64,000 nt of DNA from Polytrichum commune (GCA_950295325.1 OX485806.1:33170001-33234000), one strand, 5' to 3'; positions 45,050-55,370 are shown, numbered from the stretch's first letter. Notes: generated from the letters alone by a model not told the origin. Numbers and translations: made by a program.

Positions 45050-46840
45050 ATGACCGAGAAAGCCATGCAAGATTTATGCAACCGCAGGTTGGGTAGAAGA
45101 AAAAGCAATTAGCACAACCTATGGACCATTAGGCACAAGGTGGAAAATTGTTCCACTCAGAACCTGCGCTCTCTATGTTCTCCAAACCATGTTCACCTCT
45201 TCAGTAGATTATCTGCCTAAATCCTAAACCCTGAAATTGATTTTGAAGACAAAAGACCATATTCAAGCACATTCACACCAAGTGTTTTGAGAATCCCAAC
45301 ACACTTCATTCGTTATTCCATTTAATGCATGTGGTACTAATTCCCAAATCACACTATTTTGTCAAAGCTCAAAATTAGTGAGGGCTGAAATTTCCACTGA
45401 GTGATACTAAATTCATGAATACATCCTCATTTACCATACCTTTCAAGAAAATTAGTGCATGCTCTAAGGTGTTTGTAGAGTGCATACTTTATCTTGGTAA
45501 GCTCAAAGAGGCTTCTTCTTTGCAACTGACACCACTCACTCCTGAGGCACCTCCTAACACTAAGAAACTGAGAAACTGAAGAGGACGTGCATTGAGAGTT
45601 TCTAGCACTCTGACTCTCTGGGCTCCCAAAACCCTAGATCTTCTAGAGGCACTAATTTTATAACATGAAGAAATTTAGTATCCCCTTCACTAAATTCCCG
45701 CTCAATGTTAGCCCACCCTCACTAATTGAAATAATCAGAGTAGTGAGCCTATGGATTGGGAACTCTCTACACCTGTCACTTAATAATTTCAAAGGGGCAC
45801 ATAATTTCTCTTGTTTCATGCATTCTCACATAAAAGGCTAATCAGTCAGACAGTATACCAAAAGCAGACCAAGAGAGCTGCATGACGTTTATGCAACCAC
45901 ATGTTGAATATTGTGTGCAAGATGAAAAGATTACCAGAAAATATGGATCACTAAGCATGAAGGTGAGGTGTTCCACTCAGAACCTGCACTCTCTAAGTAT
46001 ACTCTCTAAATGTACTCTCCACACAATATTCACCTCTTAAACCCTTAAGTTGATGTTAAATAAAAATCATCATAACAAACAATTCAAGCACATGGACACC
46101 AAGTGTTTGAGAAGATAATAATTATAAATGTATACAAACCAAAAGAGATGAGGGTACCTGACTAACCACCATAGCCACCACTCCCTTTCGGCTAGCTTTT
46201 CTCTTGCCCTTTGTGGTTGTGTGCTTCCTCATTTTCAACATTCATGCAACCACATGTTGGGTATTGTGTGGAAGAGAACGAAGTCAACACAAACTATGGG
46301 CCTCTAAGCAAGAAGGTGAGAAACTGTTCCACTCAGAACCCACGCTACCTATGTTCTCCAAACCATCATGTGTACCTCTAATACCTCAAGTTCATGTTAG
46401 AGAAAAGTTATCACAGCGTTCAAGCACATGGACACCAAAATGTTTGGAAAATTGCGAATTATACATGTATATGAATCAAATAGAGATGAGATTACTAACT
46501 CAGCCCCCGTTGCAACAGCAGCTCCCCTTGGAGATGCTTTTCTCTTCCCTTCTGTGATTCTGTGCTTCCTCTTTTTCAACATTCATGCAACCACGTGTTG
46601 GGGTATGTGGTGGGAGAGGAATCAACTAAGAACAATCAACTAACTATAAGTGAGAAATCGCTCCACTTAGAACCTGGACTTTCCATGTTCTCCAAAATCA
46701 CCATGTTCGCCTCTAAAATCCTAACCCTCAAGTTGATGATACAGAAAAATTATCACACCATTCAATTCAAGCAGATGCACACCAAGTGTTTGGAAAAATG
46801 CATATTATAAATGTATATGAATCAAAAAGAGCCGAGGGTA
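45050..46840 (-). repeat. Tandem duplication of the L1-domain gene's 3' exon region
   Basis: Units of about 340 bp repeat downstream of the coding exon. Copies of the coding tail lie at about 46500-46580 (KKRKHRITEGKRKASPRGAA) and about 46160-46240 (MRKHTTTKGKRKASRKGSGG). The following non-coding part (TTCATGCAACCACATGTTGGG, CTGTTCCACTCAGAACC, CAAGCACATGGACACCAAGTG) recurs five times, near 45070, 45890, 46240, 46590 and 46655-46790. The second copy reads on past the point where the main exon stops (GAAVATGAELVISS). This could create alternative C-termini. Confidence 0.75.
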
Positions 46841-46844
46841 CTGA

Positions 46845-47921
46845 CTAAGCCCCCGTCGCAACAGCAGCTCCCTTTCGAGAAACTTTTCTATTGCCTTCTG
46901 TGGTAGTGTGCTTCCTCTTTTTCGACGCCACAGTATCTACTGGTTCTTCGCCAACGTCCATATGAATATCCTTGGCTTCAACCACCACATCCTCGGCTTC
47001 AACCACCACATCCTCGACTTCAACCACCACATCCTCCTTCTTTGACCACTCTATCTTCTTTCTCTTCCACCACTCTTGTGATTGACCAGATTGACCACTT
47101 GAGATTTCAATCTTAAGTGGCATATTGGGCAAAGATTGAAACAAAGGCAACGCCACAGACTCCAAAGACTTCAAAAACAAAGCTCGAATGTTTTCCCATT
47201 TCTTGGGCACTTGCTGTGACACACCCTCGATAACCGCCCTAACATTCTCAATAATCTCCACCCTCGGTTGCGAAACCCTTCCCACTTTCACCACACTGCA
47301 TGTACCCCCACTTACATACATAAATGTCGAGCTGCAAGAAGCATTAATTTGTCCTGACCATTGCGCACGCGTCAAATCCACGGGAATAGGATGCTTCTTC
47401 TTCTTGTAGAATGCCTTCCCCAGCAGAGTAGGAAGTTCAGCGAGAATGCGGTCATCCACCAAAAAGATGTCATAACTCCCGCAAAGCTTCCTCTTAGCCT
47501 CGTATGCGAAGTAATCCGTCTTCAGCTTGGACAGAGGTATCACTTTAGCGATTTTCAACCCCTCTTTAGCAATTCGCTCTTGCGCTATCTTCTTGTTCAT
47601 CTTCTCCTTCGACTTTTCTCTGTCGCTAACGATGAGACAAACCTCCTGGCTGCCGTCCAAATGGTAAAGAGGATGGGGAATGGTTATCTTGTAAGGGTTT
47701 GTTCTTCCCCTGTCTGGGATCTTCTTCAACGAGACGACGAGATATAACAACTGGTCGTCCTCCAGAAGCTGTGCCTTCTCTCTTTGTTTCTGTGATCCCG
47801 TCCACTTCAGTAACGCATCCACTGCCATCCCGATTTGTGCTTCGTCCACCTTCCCGCTTGATTGCGGCTGCCGCGGAGCGGGAGGGCCACCTTCCATCGC
47901 CGCGTCCATCGTCACTGCCAT
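46845..47921 (-). CDS. Ribosomal L1 domain-containing protein (RSL1D1/Utp30-like)
   Basis: 358 residues from ATG 47921 (MAVTMDAAMEGG). The frame is open a further 39 codons upstream to ATG 48038, but that stretch is Cys/Phe-rich and looks like leader, so the internal start is preferred. Residues about 20-250 form a ribosomal L1-like fold: LLEDDQLLYLVVSLKKIP, NPYKITIPHPLY, EVCLIVSDREK, KVIPLSKLKTDY, YDIFLVDDRILAELPTLLG, KKKKHPIPV. This matches the L1p/L10e family of nucleolar proteins related to human RSL1D1 and yeast Cic1/Utp30, which act in pre-rRNA processing. The tail is acidic, with three 7-residue repeats EDVVVE(V/A) at about 296-316 (21-bp DNA repeats), then basic (SKKRKH, NRKVSRKG), likely a nuclear/nucleolar signal. 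The 3' end is tandemly reduplicated downstream. Confidence 0.88.
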   Translation of the reverse strand: MAVTMDAAMEGGPPAPRQPQSSGKVDEAQIGMAVDALLKWTGSQKQREKAQLLEDDQLLYLVVSLKKIPDRGRTNPYKITIPHPLYHLDGSQEVCLIVSDREKSKEKMNKKIAQERIAKEGLKIAKVIPLSKLKTDYFAYEAKRKLCGSYDIFLVDDRILAELPTLLGKAFYKKKKHPIPVDLTRAQWSGQINASCSSTFMYVSGGTCSVVKVGRVSQPRVEIIENVRAVIEGVSQQVPKKWENIRALFLKSLESVALPLFQSLPNMPLKIEISSGQSGQSQEWWKRKKIEWSKKEDVVVEVEDVVVEAEDVVVEAKDIHMDVGEEPVDTVASKKRKHTTTEGNRKVSRKGAAVATGA

Positions 47922-48129
47922 CAAAAACTCAAATCCTAACCTTCTCTGAAAACCTTGGCAACAAAAGACAACACAAAATGCCTCCCCGTGCAGCCTCTCT
48001 AGGTCATCAGCATCATCACGTCCGTCAGTATGCTCCACGAACCCTAAGCGCTAATATTTGATCTTCGAGTTGCGTGATCCTTAACAATGTGGACAAAAAC
48101 AACACTGGTCCTTGTTACGAAAGGTTTTG

Positions 48130-48273
48130 ATGTCCGTCAATATGTTTAGCTACGCTGCCAAACAGATTCCGAAGAAACCTTGGGCGAATTTGGTGATCTC
48201 CGAAGCTCGACAGAGGGCCGAGAGACACGGTGTGGAGGACCTCCAGTGGATTAGCTTTAGGTTTAGGGTTTAG
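48130..48273 (+). CDS. Small ORF or first-exon remnant, divergent from the L1-domain gene
   Basis: MSVNMFSYAAKQIPKKPWAN followed by LVISEARQRAERHGVEDLQW and ISFRFRV, stop at 48271-48273. The composition is coding-like and the N-terminus is basic and short of acidic residues. The stop lies inside a TTTAGGGTTTAG telo-box. The frame could continue through a splice upstream of the telo-box. Product unknown. It may be a truncated first exon or chance. Confidence 0.3.
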   Translation: MSVNMFSYAAKQIPKKPWANLVISEARQRAERHGVEDLQWISFRFRV

Positions 48274-48280
48274 GGCTTAA
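48254..48280. promoter_or_regulatory. Telo-box cluster upstream of the L1-domain gene
   Basis: TTTAGGTTTAGGGTTTAGGG gives two to three AAACCCTAA telo-box motifs on the minus strand, about 340 bp upstream of ATG 47921. Telo-boxes are established promoter elements of plant ribosomal and translation-related genes. Confidence 0.6.
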
Positions 48281-48402
48281 GGTTGCCTCCAGCATCGGAT
48301 GAAACTAGTGGATGAAAGTACTATCGTTGGTCATCTCATGGATGATATCGTGTGTTCCGTCCATTGATGGCTACACTCTTTCTCCTCTTTAGGCTCGGTT
48401 CA

Positions 48403-48895
48403 GGGCCACTTTACACACGAGCCAAGAGCCTTGACCATGAAATTGTGAGAGCCCAAAAGAAAGCGTCCAAAGGCCGTCCAAGACACTTCCAAAATCATGT
48501 AGTGTGGTCACGGACCCTCAAGTGTAGTTTGAAGTCATATGTGACTGGGTCCTCAACCAAATGTTATTTCAATGAATTTCAATTCAAGTGGGTCTTCACA
48601 CATGATAAAATCAAATGAATCAACGGTTTTAAGCATTTAGAGTGTCATGGTTTCCTGGTTTTGTGTTAGGCCTACCTCCGTGGTTTTTTAAAATGATCCA
48701 AGTGACTATGAAACATGATCCATTTGATGTCATGTAGGAATCCATGTAGACTTTACATTCATCTTGCATTCACATACTTCGTTGGTCCCTCAAGCGTAGT
48801 GTGAAGCGAACTTGGACCGGCTCCGCCTTTCCCACTGATGAGAGTGCTCGAAGTGTAATGGTCATGGGCTCTAAGTCTTGTGTGTGAAGTGGCCT
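48403..48895 (+). mobile_element. MITE family F, full length
   Basis: The left end GGGCCACTTTACACACGAGC is inverted at the right (CTTGTGTGTGAAGTGGCC). Inner arms AGAGCC.TTGACCAT and ATGGTCATGGGCTCT extend the pairing. The right half is found inverted at 23612-23882. The head GGGCC..TTCACAC is shared with the Harbinger-like MITE at 37443. Confidence 0.7.
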
Positions 48896-49282
48896 TTAGA
48901 CGAGCACCTGGACAAAAAGATTGTCAAAGGTCATTGGTTGAAATAACTATTTTATACAATGCATTGTTCAAACCTAGGGTTTTCCCACTTCGTCAACCCG
49001 CCATGTCACTAACCAATGTAGCCACCTTAGTGGACAAGATGAAGAAGTTACGGGTCTTGCCGACGGGTGGCTCCAAACTCTCCCGGTGGAGGAATGCTCT
49101 TGTTTGTCGAGTTAGGGTTGCTGGCAAATTTGAAGCCACATTTGATGAACTAGACAACACACATATTGGTTGATGATGTGGAAGCACTTTGGGGGGACAA
49201 AAGACTAGTCAGGGTGTCAATGTTTACACTTTGTCCCAATATTTGCCTAAACTAGGCCTTAGGTTCAATCCTAACTTTTTGT
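48896..49282. other. Spacer with one unassigned open frame
   Basis: A plus-strand frame ending at 49173 contains MSLTNVATLVDKMKKLRVLP and RWRNALVCRVRVAGKFEATF. It is coding-like but of unknown family, and has no supporting context. Confidence 0.25.
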
Positions 49283-50035
49283 ACAACACTCCTTTTTAAA
49301 GATGACTTCGCATAAGTGCAAACTCGATTTCATGAAGGTTCCAATCTAGTTCACGAACCTTCCAACCAATGTTACAAGAGTGTTGTACTAATTTCATGAA
49401 CCTTCTAAATTAGTTCATGATTTTTCTAAACCGACTTGACATGTGGCACACCTCAATTTCATGATAGTGAACCTTTACCTCTAGCAACTTCATGAATATT
49501 CCAAACCAATTTCATAAATTTGTTTGCACTTTGTGGTTTTCATATCTCAACTTCTCGGCGTCTCACCTCCTTGTTTCGCATTCTTTGCCTTCTCATTATT
49601 CATTGGTTCACCTTTGTTTTGAGAGGGCAATTGAAATTTTGGTACATGTACACTATTTTGTCTATTTAGTGTGGGTTACCATTTGGAGCTACACATTGCT
49701 ATGACACTTTACTAAGAGTATCATTTTTTACACACATAACATACTCCTTTGATAAGATGACTTCACGGAAGTGTAAAGTCAATTCCATGAAGGTTCCAAG
49801 CTACTTCACGAACCTTCTAACTTGTGTTACCATAGTGTTCTCCCAATTTCATGATTCTTCTAAACCAATTTGACATGTGGCAAACCTCAATTTCATGATA
49901 GTGGACCTTTACCTCTAGCAACTTCATGAATTCTTCCAAACCAATCTCACAAATCTTCCAAACCAAGTGGTTCTCATATTCCCAACTTCTCACCTTCTCA
50001 TTTCGCATTCTTTGCCTCCTGGTTTTGCAGCATTT
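49283..50035 (+). repeat. Direct duplication, ~455-bp period
   Basis: Two consecutive copies share CTTCATGAATTCCAAACC-type segments, ATTTGACATGTGGCA(A/C)ACCT, TTTCATGATAGTG(A/G)ACC, TTACCTCTAGCAACTTCATG and CATTTCGCATTCTTTGCC. Confidence 0.7.
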
Positions 50036-50196
50036 GCCTATTGGTGAGAACCTTTGTGTTGGGTTTGATAGTAGAATCGATTTGAAAGCGAATTTGTGTG
50101 CCCACATACAACTCTCTAGTTCTCTAGTGTCTGGATCCAATTCTCTAGGATGCTCAGGTTCTCTTATAAAGTTTTGTAATGATTACTTGCCTCAAG

Positions 50197-50422
50197 CAGT
50201 GATCGGGGAGATTTTTGGGCATAATCGGTTGAGATCCTAGTGTTTGCAAGTCCAATTGGTTACTTGTTGACCTCCTCCGGTTTTCCTTTTTTAAATTGAG
50301 GTGTATTCTATAAATTCCTCTAAAATGATCTGTAATTTTCCTGCAGTCTGGAACTTCAACTGGTTATTTCTCAAACTCAACCGGTTCATTTGTAACTAAC
50401 TGCTGGTTCTCCCCGATCATTG
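50197..50422 (+). mobile_element. hAT-type MITE (family C) with perfect 8-bp TSD
   Basis: CAGTGATCGGGGAGATTTTT at the left, CTCCCCGATCATTG at the right, 226 bp. The perfect 8-bp duplication GCCTCAAG flanks it at 50189-50196 and 50423-50430. It is the closest relative of the copy at 16863. Confidence 0.93.
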
Positions 50423-51620
50423 GCCTCAAGGCCTCTTTTGCACAACTCAATAGAAAGTGATAGTATGTTTTGTTCTTTCCCTGCATTCTCTAAGTTCGTG
50501 GATTCTGATACACAGATTAACTCAGATTCACAAACTGTATAGCATATGAACTATCAGCTTTTATCTGTATCACTTGAGTTGTCTCATACTGTTAGTACTA
50601 ATAATCAAAGAATAAAGGGGGGGGGGGGGGGCTATTGTAAATGGAGAGGAATTCTCACTTTGCTAGTTTCTTTACAAATACACACGTAGCTTATGTCTGT
50701 ATCACTTGAGTTATATCTGGGTGCATTTGAAGGGGTCGTTTGCATGAACTTTTGAAGGCTGTCAGGCATCTTCCTGGTTATCTCTAAGAAAGAAAAAGCA
50801 ACCTATTTAGAATGCTTCAAAAGCTGAAGAACAACTTTGAGAAGAGCCAGGGTTGCATAATTCTATGTACTGGAAGTTCTGCTAACTGGACTCCAACGCA
50901 GTATGATATGTGTGCCTTATGCACTCACTCTTCTTAATTGAACACCTATATTTGAGAAGTATATTGCAAGGCTTGTAGTGAAGAAAGAACACCAAAACGA
51001 CATTAGTATGTTACGATGAGATTGGACTATGCACTCAAATATAATACAATCTTCCCCACACCAATGCAATGGCCATAAATGTCTGGAGTTGGAAGTGCCC
51101 ACAATAGGACCACCCCAATATAAAGCTCCAAAAAGTGCACCAAGCAGGAGGTACAGATAACAAGGTCTTACTGGTACATATCCCTTGGCCATGTTCCCAT
51201 TCTCCAGTGTGACCAGGAGCAAAAAACATGTACCCCATCATTTGCTATTGATCAATCTTATATTGCATTATGCAGCATGCCTACAGTCTTCAAACCAGGT
51301 TTGAACGCCTTAAAAGAACCACAAACAACTCTACACCAGGCGTAAGGAGGCAAACTTATCCCAATCAGTAAGCACATTCATCACAAAGTGGGCTAGGTGG
51401 ATTACTTTTTCATCAAACTTGCAGGAGATTGACAAGTGTAACAAACACCTACTCAACCAGCAACCAAGATGCCACGAACCACGGAATTTTGCAACAGAAG
51501 ACAAACTTGTACCATATCCAAAGTGCCAAAGATGGTCAAATGTACAGTATTTTCCAGCAGCCGAGTTGGTACTGGTCATCTGCCACACATCTGATGCACT
51601 GCATCTCCTAAATACACACT
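50423..51620. other. Spacer downstream of the SOSS-B gene
   Basis: Holds a poly-G tract (about 50616-50632), a short family A scrap (50925-51050, CACCTATATTTGAG, TACGATGAGATTGGACTATG) and probably the 3' UTR of the minus-strand SOSS-B gene just below 51621. Minus-strand frames at 51035-51241 are hydrophobic but not recognisable. Confidence 0.4.
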
Positions 51621-53196
51621 TTATTGGTGGAAGGGCGAGCGAGGGTTACTTAACAGTGCCCCATGATGAAATTGGTTGTTCTGAGGCATGTGAGGGTTAT
51701 ATCCCACAGGATTCCAGACCTTGGGATTCGAAGGATCTTGTAACCACTGCAGCTTGCTCATATTCACGTTCTCAGAAAAGACCATTGTGAACTCCCCCAT
51801 TTTCTCCAGTGACCCTTTCTTCCCAGATCGTAACACGAGGTTGGTCTTGTGGAAGGAGAAGACTCCATTTGTGAGGCGCACGATGTCCCCTGGATTGAAG
51901 AAATCGCACTCATGGCCCCAAAGTTGTAGATGGACTGCAGCTGTTGCATCGGCTACCAAAGCTACAGATACAGCTGGACTCAACTCGCTGATTCGTGAGA
52001 CAGCCCCCTTTTCCAGTACAATGAATGTGAGGTTAAGGTTGGCTGCTGCCGAAGGTCTCAAATCCTGTTTCCAAATGCAGGCACAACATGTCAGCATAGA
52101 GGAAATGTCTGCCACATTCCATGTGAAGCATAGTGACCACAATAAAAGTACATGTATATTCTCTAACAATAAATTGGTGAAGACAATGTACGGACTGGCC
52201 CAGGTTTTAGGTGCAGCGAGGCTAATTTGTACATACGATTCCTGAAAAGCCCACACCTTACCAAATGTTTAAATGTCAATTATTCTGCAGGAAATGCACG
52301 GGTCCTTGCAAAGGTGACTCTATCACATGTACTGGATTTCCTTATAATTGAGTGAACATAACACATCACTTGTGGATACACTACAGATACACTCACAATC
52401 ACTAAGTCAAACAGGGGGGACCTAGAAAATGCTCTGTGCATCAAGGAGAATTATGTGGCAAACCAATACCAAACGTTTACATGTCAATTAATCTGCAGGA
52501 AATGCATGAGTACCTGGAAAGGTCACTCTATCACATGTGCAGACTGGATTCTCATAATCAAGTGCATGTAGGTAGACATGCCTATTTCGGTTACTTATCT
52601 TGATTGAACACCCATATTTAAGTGGTATGTGGTTTGGTGTGTATCCAAGAATGGATACCAAAAAGACACGTGTTAACAGTAATTGGACTCTGTGCTCAAA
52701 AAATGACTATCATCCTAGACTCAATATTAACATAATTGGAGATGGGTTGGGGGAGGCCTATATGACCATTTAATGAGCACAAGATTCTTCACTTTGATAA
52801 AGAATGAGGTATTCATATGAGGTCCGATGTGGCTACAGTCTCAGTTTGGATTTGCTAACCATCTTGTACTGATCACTATTCTAGGAGAAGTGGGATGGTT
52901 GGAAAAAGTAACCATTTAAGACCCATCTACCTTACCACATCACTAGGATACACTACAGATACTCTTACAACCACTAAATGCACACAAGAGGAAATACAGT
53001 ATGCTTCAAGGAAAACTATGCGACAAAACCATACCAACTACAACAAACCAGTGCAATATACTTGTCCAGTTTCTGTGGACAAGTGTGAAAGACTGAGGCA
53101 GAATGGAACCTTGATCTGAAGAGGGGCCTGTGCTGGAGTTGTTGGTTGCTGCTGCTGAGCTATAGGAGATCCTGACATTGGTGATGAAGGCTGCAT
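51621..53196 (-). CDS. SOSS complex subunit B homologue (OB-fold ssDNA-binding protein)
   Basis: Two coding exons: 53196-53110 (29 codons, MQPSSPMSGSPIA...APLQIK) and 52064-51621 (147 codons plus stop), 176 residues. The 1,045-bp intron has donor AAG|GTTCC and acceptor AAACAG|GATTTG, both phase 0. The join gives LQIKDLRPSAAANLNLTFIV, which fits the start of SOSS-B/hSSB1 OB folds. Residues about 30-135 carry the OB fold, with VADATAAVHLQLWG, NPGDIVRLTNGVFS, LVLRSGKKG and MGEFTMVFSE, the conserved blocks. The family binds single-stranded DNA at breaks. The Gln/Pro/Ser-rich N-terminal extension is unusual; an AGC/AGT serine repeat lies upstream in frame, with the next stop further up, so a longer Ser-rich N-terminus is possible if an upstream exon exists. 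The intron carries a 208-bp duplication and a family A MITE. Confidence 0.88.
52261..53045. repeat. 208-bp tandem duplication in the SOSS-B intron, split by a MITE
   Basis: Segment 52261-52468 recurs from 52469. The second copy is cut after TCATAATCAAGTG and resumes at about 52936 with CACATCACTAGGATACACTA. The intervening 52564-52935 is the family A MITE. The first copy therefore shows the pre-insertion site (AAGTG/GAGTG directly joined to AACATAACACATCACT). Confidence 0.75.
52564..52935 (+). mobile_element. MITE family A in the SOSS-B intron
   Basis: The ends are GGTAGACATGCCTATTTC and the inverse of GGTAGATGGGTCTTAAATGG, flanked by TA on both sides, consistent with a TA target duplication when compared with the duplicated empty site. 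The body is shared with 8345, 44665 and 58605. Confidence 0.75.
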
Positions 53197-53237
53197 TGCA
53201 GAGAAAATGACTCTACTTGGGATGCCACCACCACTAT

Positions 53238-53268
<31 letters not shown>

Positions 53269-53430
53269 ACGAAAGCTGGCTCCTGACAGGCAAGCACCTA
53301 TGGTCTATGTTCGTATATTTGCTAACTGGCTTAACCCCTGAACTTAGTATGAAGAGAATATACCATACTCTTCCACAAAGCAGAAAATCAAATATGCATG
53401 TTGATAACTTTCTATGAAGACATAATTTGC

Positions 53431-53763
53431 TTAATCAGACTTTTTCCCTGCTAATTGAGATGCACCAGAAGGTTCAGAGGGTTCGTTTCTTGCAAAACTG
53501 GCTCTTGCCCTCGACAAGAAGGCTGGGTCGGGTTGTGGAGTTGTAGCCACTGTTTTTTCGCGCAATGCTATAACGATGTAGATCACAATCACCACATTCA
53601 CAGATAGCACTGCTAAGAGCCCACTCCACAGAGTCGCCGATTGCTGAGATAATCCTTCGCTCCCAGGAAACAGTTTCGTATTAAAGGCATATAGCACCCA
53701 GAGGGGCAGTCCCCACATCAGCAAAGATGTGACGCCGAACAGGACCAAAACTTGGGCCCCCAT
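53431..53763 (-). CDS. VMA21-like V-ATPase assembly integral membrane protein
   Basis: 110 residues from ATG 53763 (MGAQVLVLFGV). Two membrane segments lie at about 5-27 (LVLFGVTSLLMWGLPLWVLY) and 46-67 (LLAVLSVNVVIVIYIVIALR). The loop LFPGSEGLSQQSATLWSG and the VNVVIVIYI block match plant VMA21 domain proteins (usually ~100-110 residues). These sit in the ER and escort assembly of the V-ATPase Vo sector. The C-terminus is GKKSD, ending Lys-Lys-Ser-Asp, an exact KKXX ER-retrieval signal like that of yeast Vma21. An intron acceptor (TGTTGCAG|GACC) lies 12 bp before the ATG. The open frame continues to 53889 only by reading through the intron, so the first exon is probably non-coding or adds few residues. 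A telo-box lies upstream at 54178-54189. It is divergent from DIM1. Confidence 0.85.
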   Translation of the reverse strand: MGAQVLVLFGVTSLLMWGLPLWVLYAFNTKLFPGSEGLSQQSATLWSGLLAVLSVNVVIVIYIVIALREKTVATTPQPDPAFLSRARASFARNEPSEPSGASQLAGKKSD

Positions 53764-55370
53764 GTAATTGGTCCTGCAACACATCACAACAATATGTGAG
53801 CTGAACGCATCTGGATGTGTCGGAGTTCCCGCTTCAGGACAAACATTTGCAGTGTAATGAACCTCAGATGTGTTAACCCTAATCCCCAAACGCTTTTAAA
53901 ATATTCATACCAATTGTGTATTGTCTCTTTATATACTGGATGATATGAAATCTTCATCAAATTCTTTCCAAGTCACTTTATGTGGATATAAAGAAGTGGA
54001 ACCTTCCAAGACAACAGGCTTTCACTATCCACCAAACAGTCACAACACAACGTATCATCACGCTCCACAGTTTCAAAATACTGAATGTATGAGAAGCCCC
54101 ACAAGCGTTTAGGGTTGAAGGGTGTCGCCAAAGAAGGAGAATCTAACAAAGGAAACCCATGGCAGATCTCAATTTACAAAACCCTAACCAAACATCCAAG
54201 TCATGTAATCTTAATATTAAATCTGGATGTTAGCTCGGAGTTGTAATTTCGCTCTTGGATGGATACTCGAAGGTGTCCAAAGATTTCGGAACTTTCAGAG
54301 GAAAGCAAGTGTCGGTGAGGCAATATGCAACGGTGTTGCCGCACTTTTGTCCTGACCACAAAAACTACGAAAGAATGTCCCGCAAATCGAAGATTACACA
54401 ATTGCATGTGTTGAAGCAATTTGCAACTTCGAATTCCTTCCTTCCTTCCCTTCCTTCCTTCCTTCCCTTCCTCACATCCTAACTAGTGCCCATAAGTCAT
54501 TCGTCACACCGAGTATGGGTTTCGTCGATCCGCCGATGCCATGACGCATCAAAAATTACTAAGGTTTAGCTGGACATGTTCCCAAATCGATCTTGACAAA
54601 CCCCGAGTTGAACCAGAATTGCACCCAAACCCAACAAAGTAACTATCAAAATGCAATACCTCTGGTTAACTCAATACCTATGATGTTGAAACGGGTACAA
54701 TACAAAGAGTCAAACGCCAAATCTTTTGCTAAACATGTTGCAGTTCCTTTCCTTCATACTCATCACCATACACATCTTTGCTGGTATGTCCAGGTACCCG
54801 ATACATTTGAATTTGTATGCATAAAGAGGATCTTGCAAAAGTTGTTGAAAAGTAGTGTGAAGTGCAACACACAGATATTCAGCAGGCACCGAATTCGACG
54901 TTGAAGAATTGGTCCTGTCGATCTGATGTCGAACTCTTCCTCGTACATTACCTCCTCCTCCCCAGACGAGATTTGAGAAATTTAGCCAAGCTTGTCTGAA
55001 AAGGTCACGACTCACCAAGCCCTAGCCCTATAAAACCGTTAACCTCATTTTTATAGGGTTAGGGTTTAAGGGGGTGGGTATGCCCACCTTTTGTTTTTCT
55101 AGGTCTGGGGTTTATGTGGGTTCTAGGGGCTCCGTTGCGGCAGGACCGAAATGTTAGTGCATGTTGTTTGTGGACAGTGTTGACGAGAATGCTAATCAAT
55201 AGCTACTGCTGTGACGTATCTGTGATATTTGGTCGGCAAAAGGGAGGGGAAATTCCAAAGAAGGATTCGCATGTACCACGGTTTTTTTAACACGGCCCCC
55301 AATCTTTAGTACAAGACTTGCATAGCAAATATACTTAAGGGCAGAGGATTTAAGGGTACAGGACGCATGT
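53764..55370. promoter_or_regulatory. Intergenic region between divergent VMA21 and DIM1 genes
   Basis: It contains the VMA21 5' intron and leader, AAAACCCTAACC telo-box motifs near 54178 and TAGGGTTAGGGTTTAAG near 55056, and a (CCTT)n tract at about 54438-54476. A near-perfect inverted repeat lies at 55021-55069 (CCCTAGCCCTATAAAA / TTTATAGGGTTAGGG) with TATAAAA inside one arm. The open frames on both strands at 54.6-55.0 kb have no recognisable product. Confidence 0.5.

Noticed and set aside
47361-48061. Long plus-strand frames over the L1-domain gene
   Set aside because: Antisense shadows of a well-supported minus-strand coding exon.
51721-52245. 174-residue plus-strand open frame
   Set aside because: Exact antisense shadow of the SOSS-B second exon.
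54710-55018. Minus-strand frame MVSRDLFRQAWLNFSNLVWG as a VMA21 first exon
   Set aside because: Its best donor (GGAG|GTAATG) is in the wrong phase for the VMA21 acceptor, and no homology was recognised.
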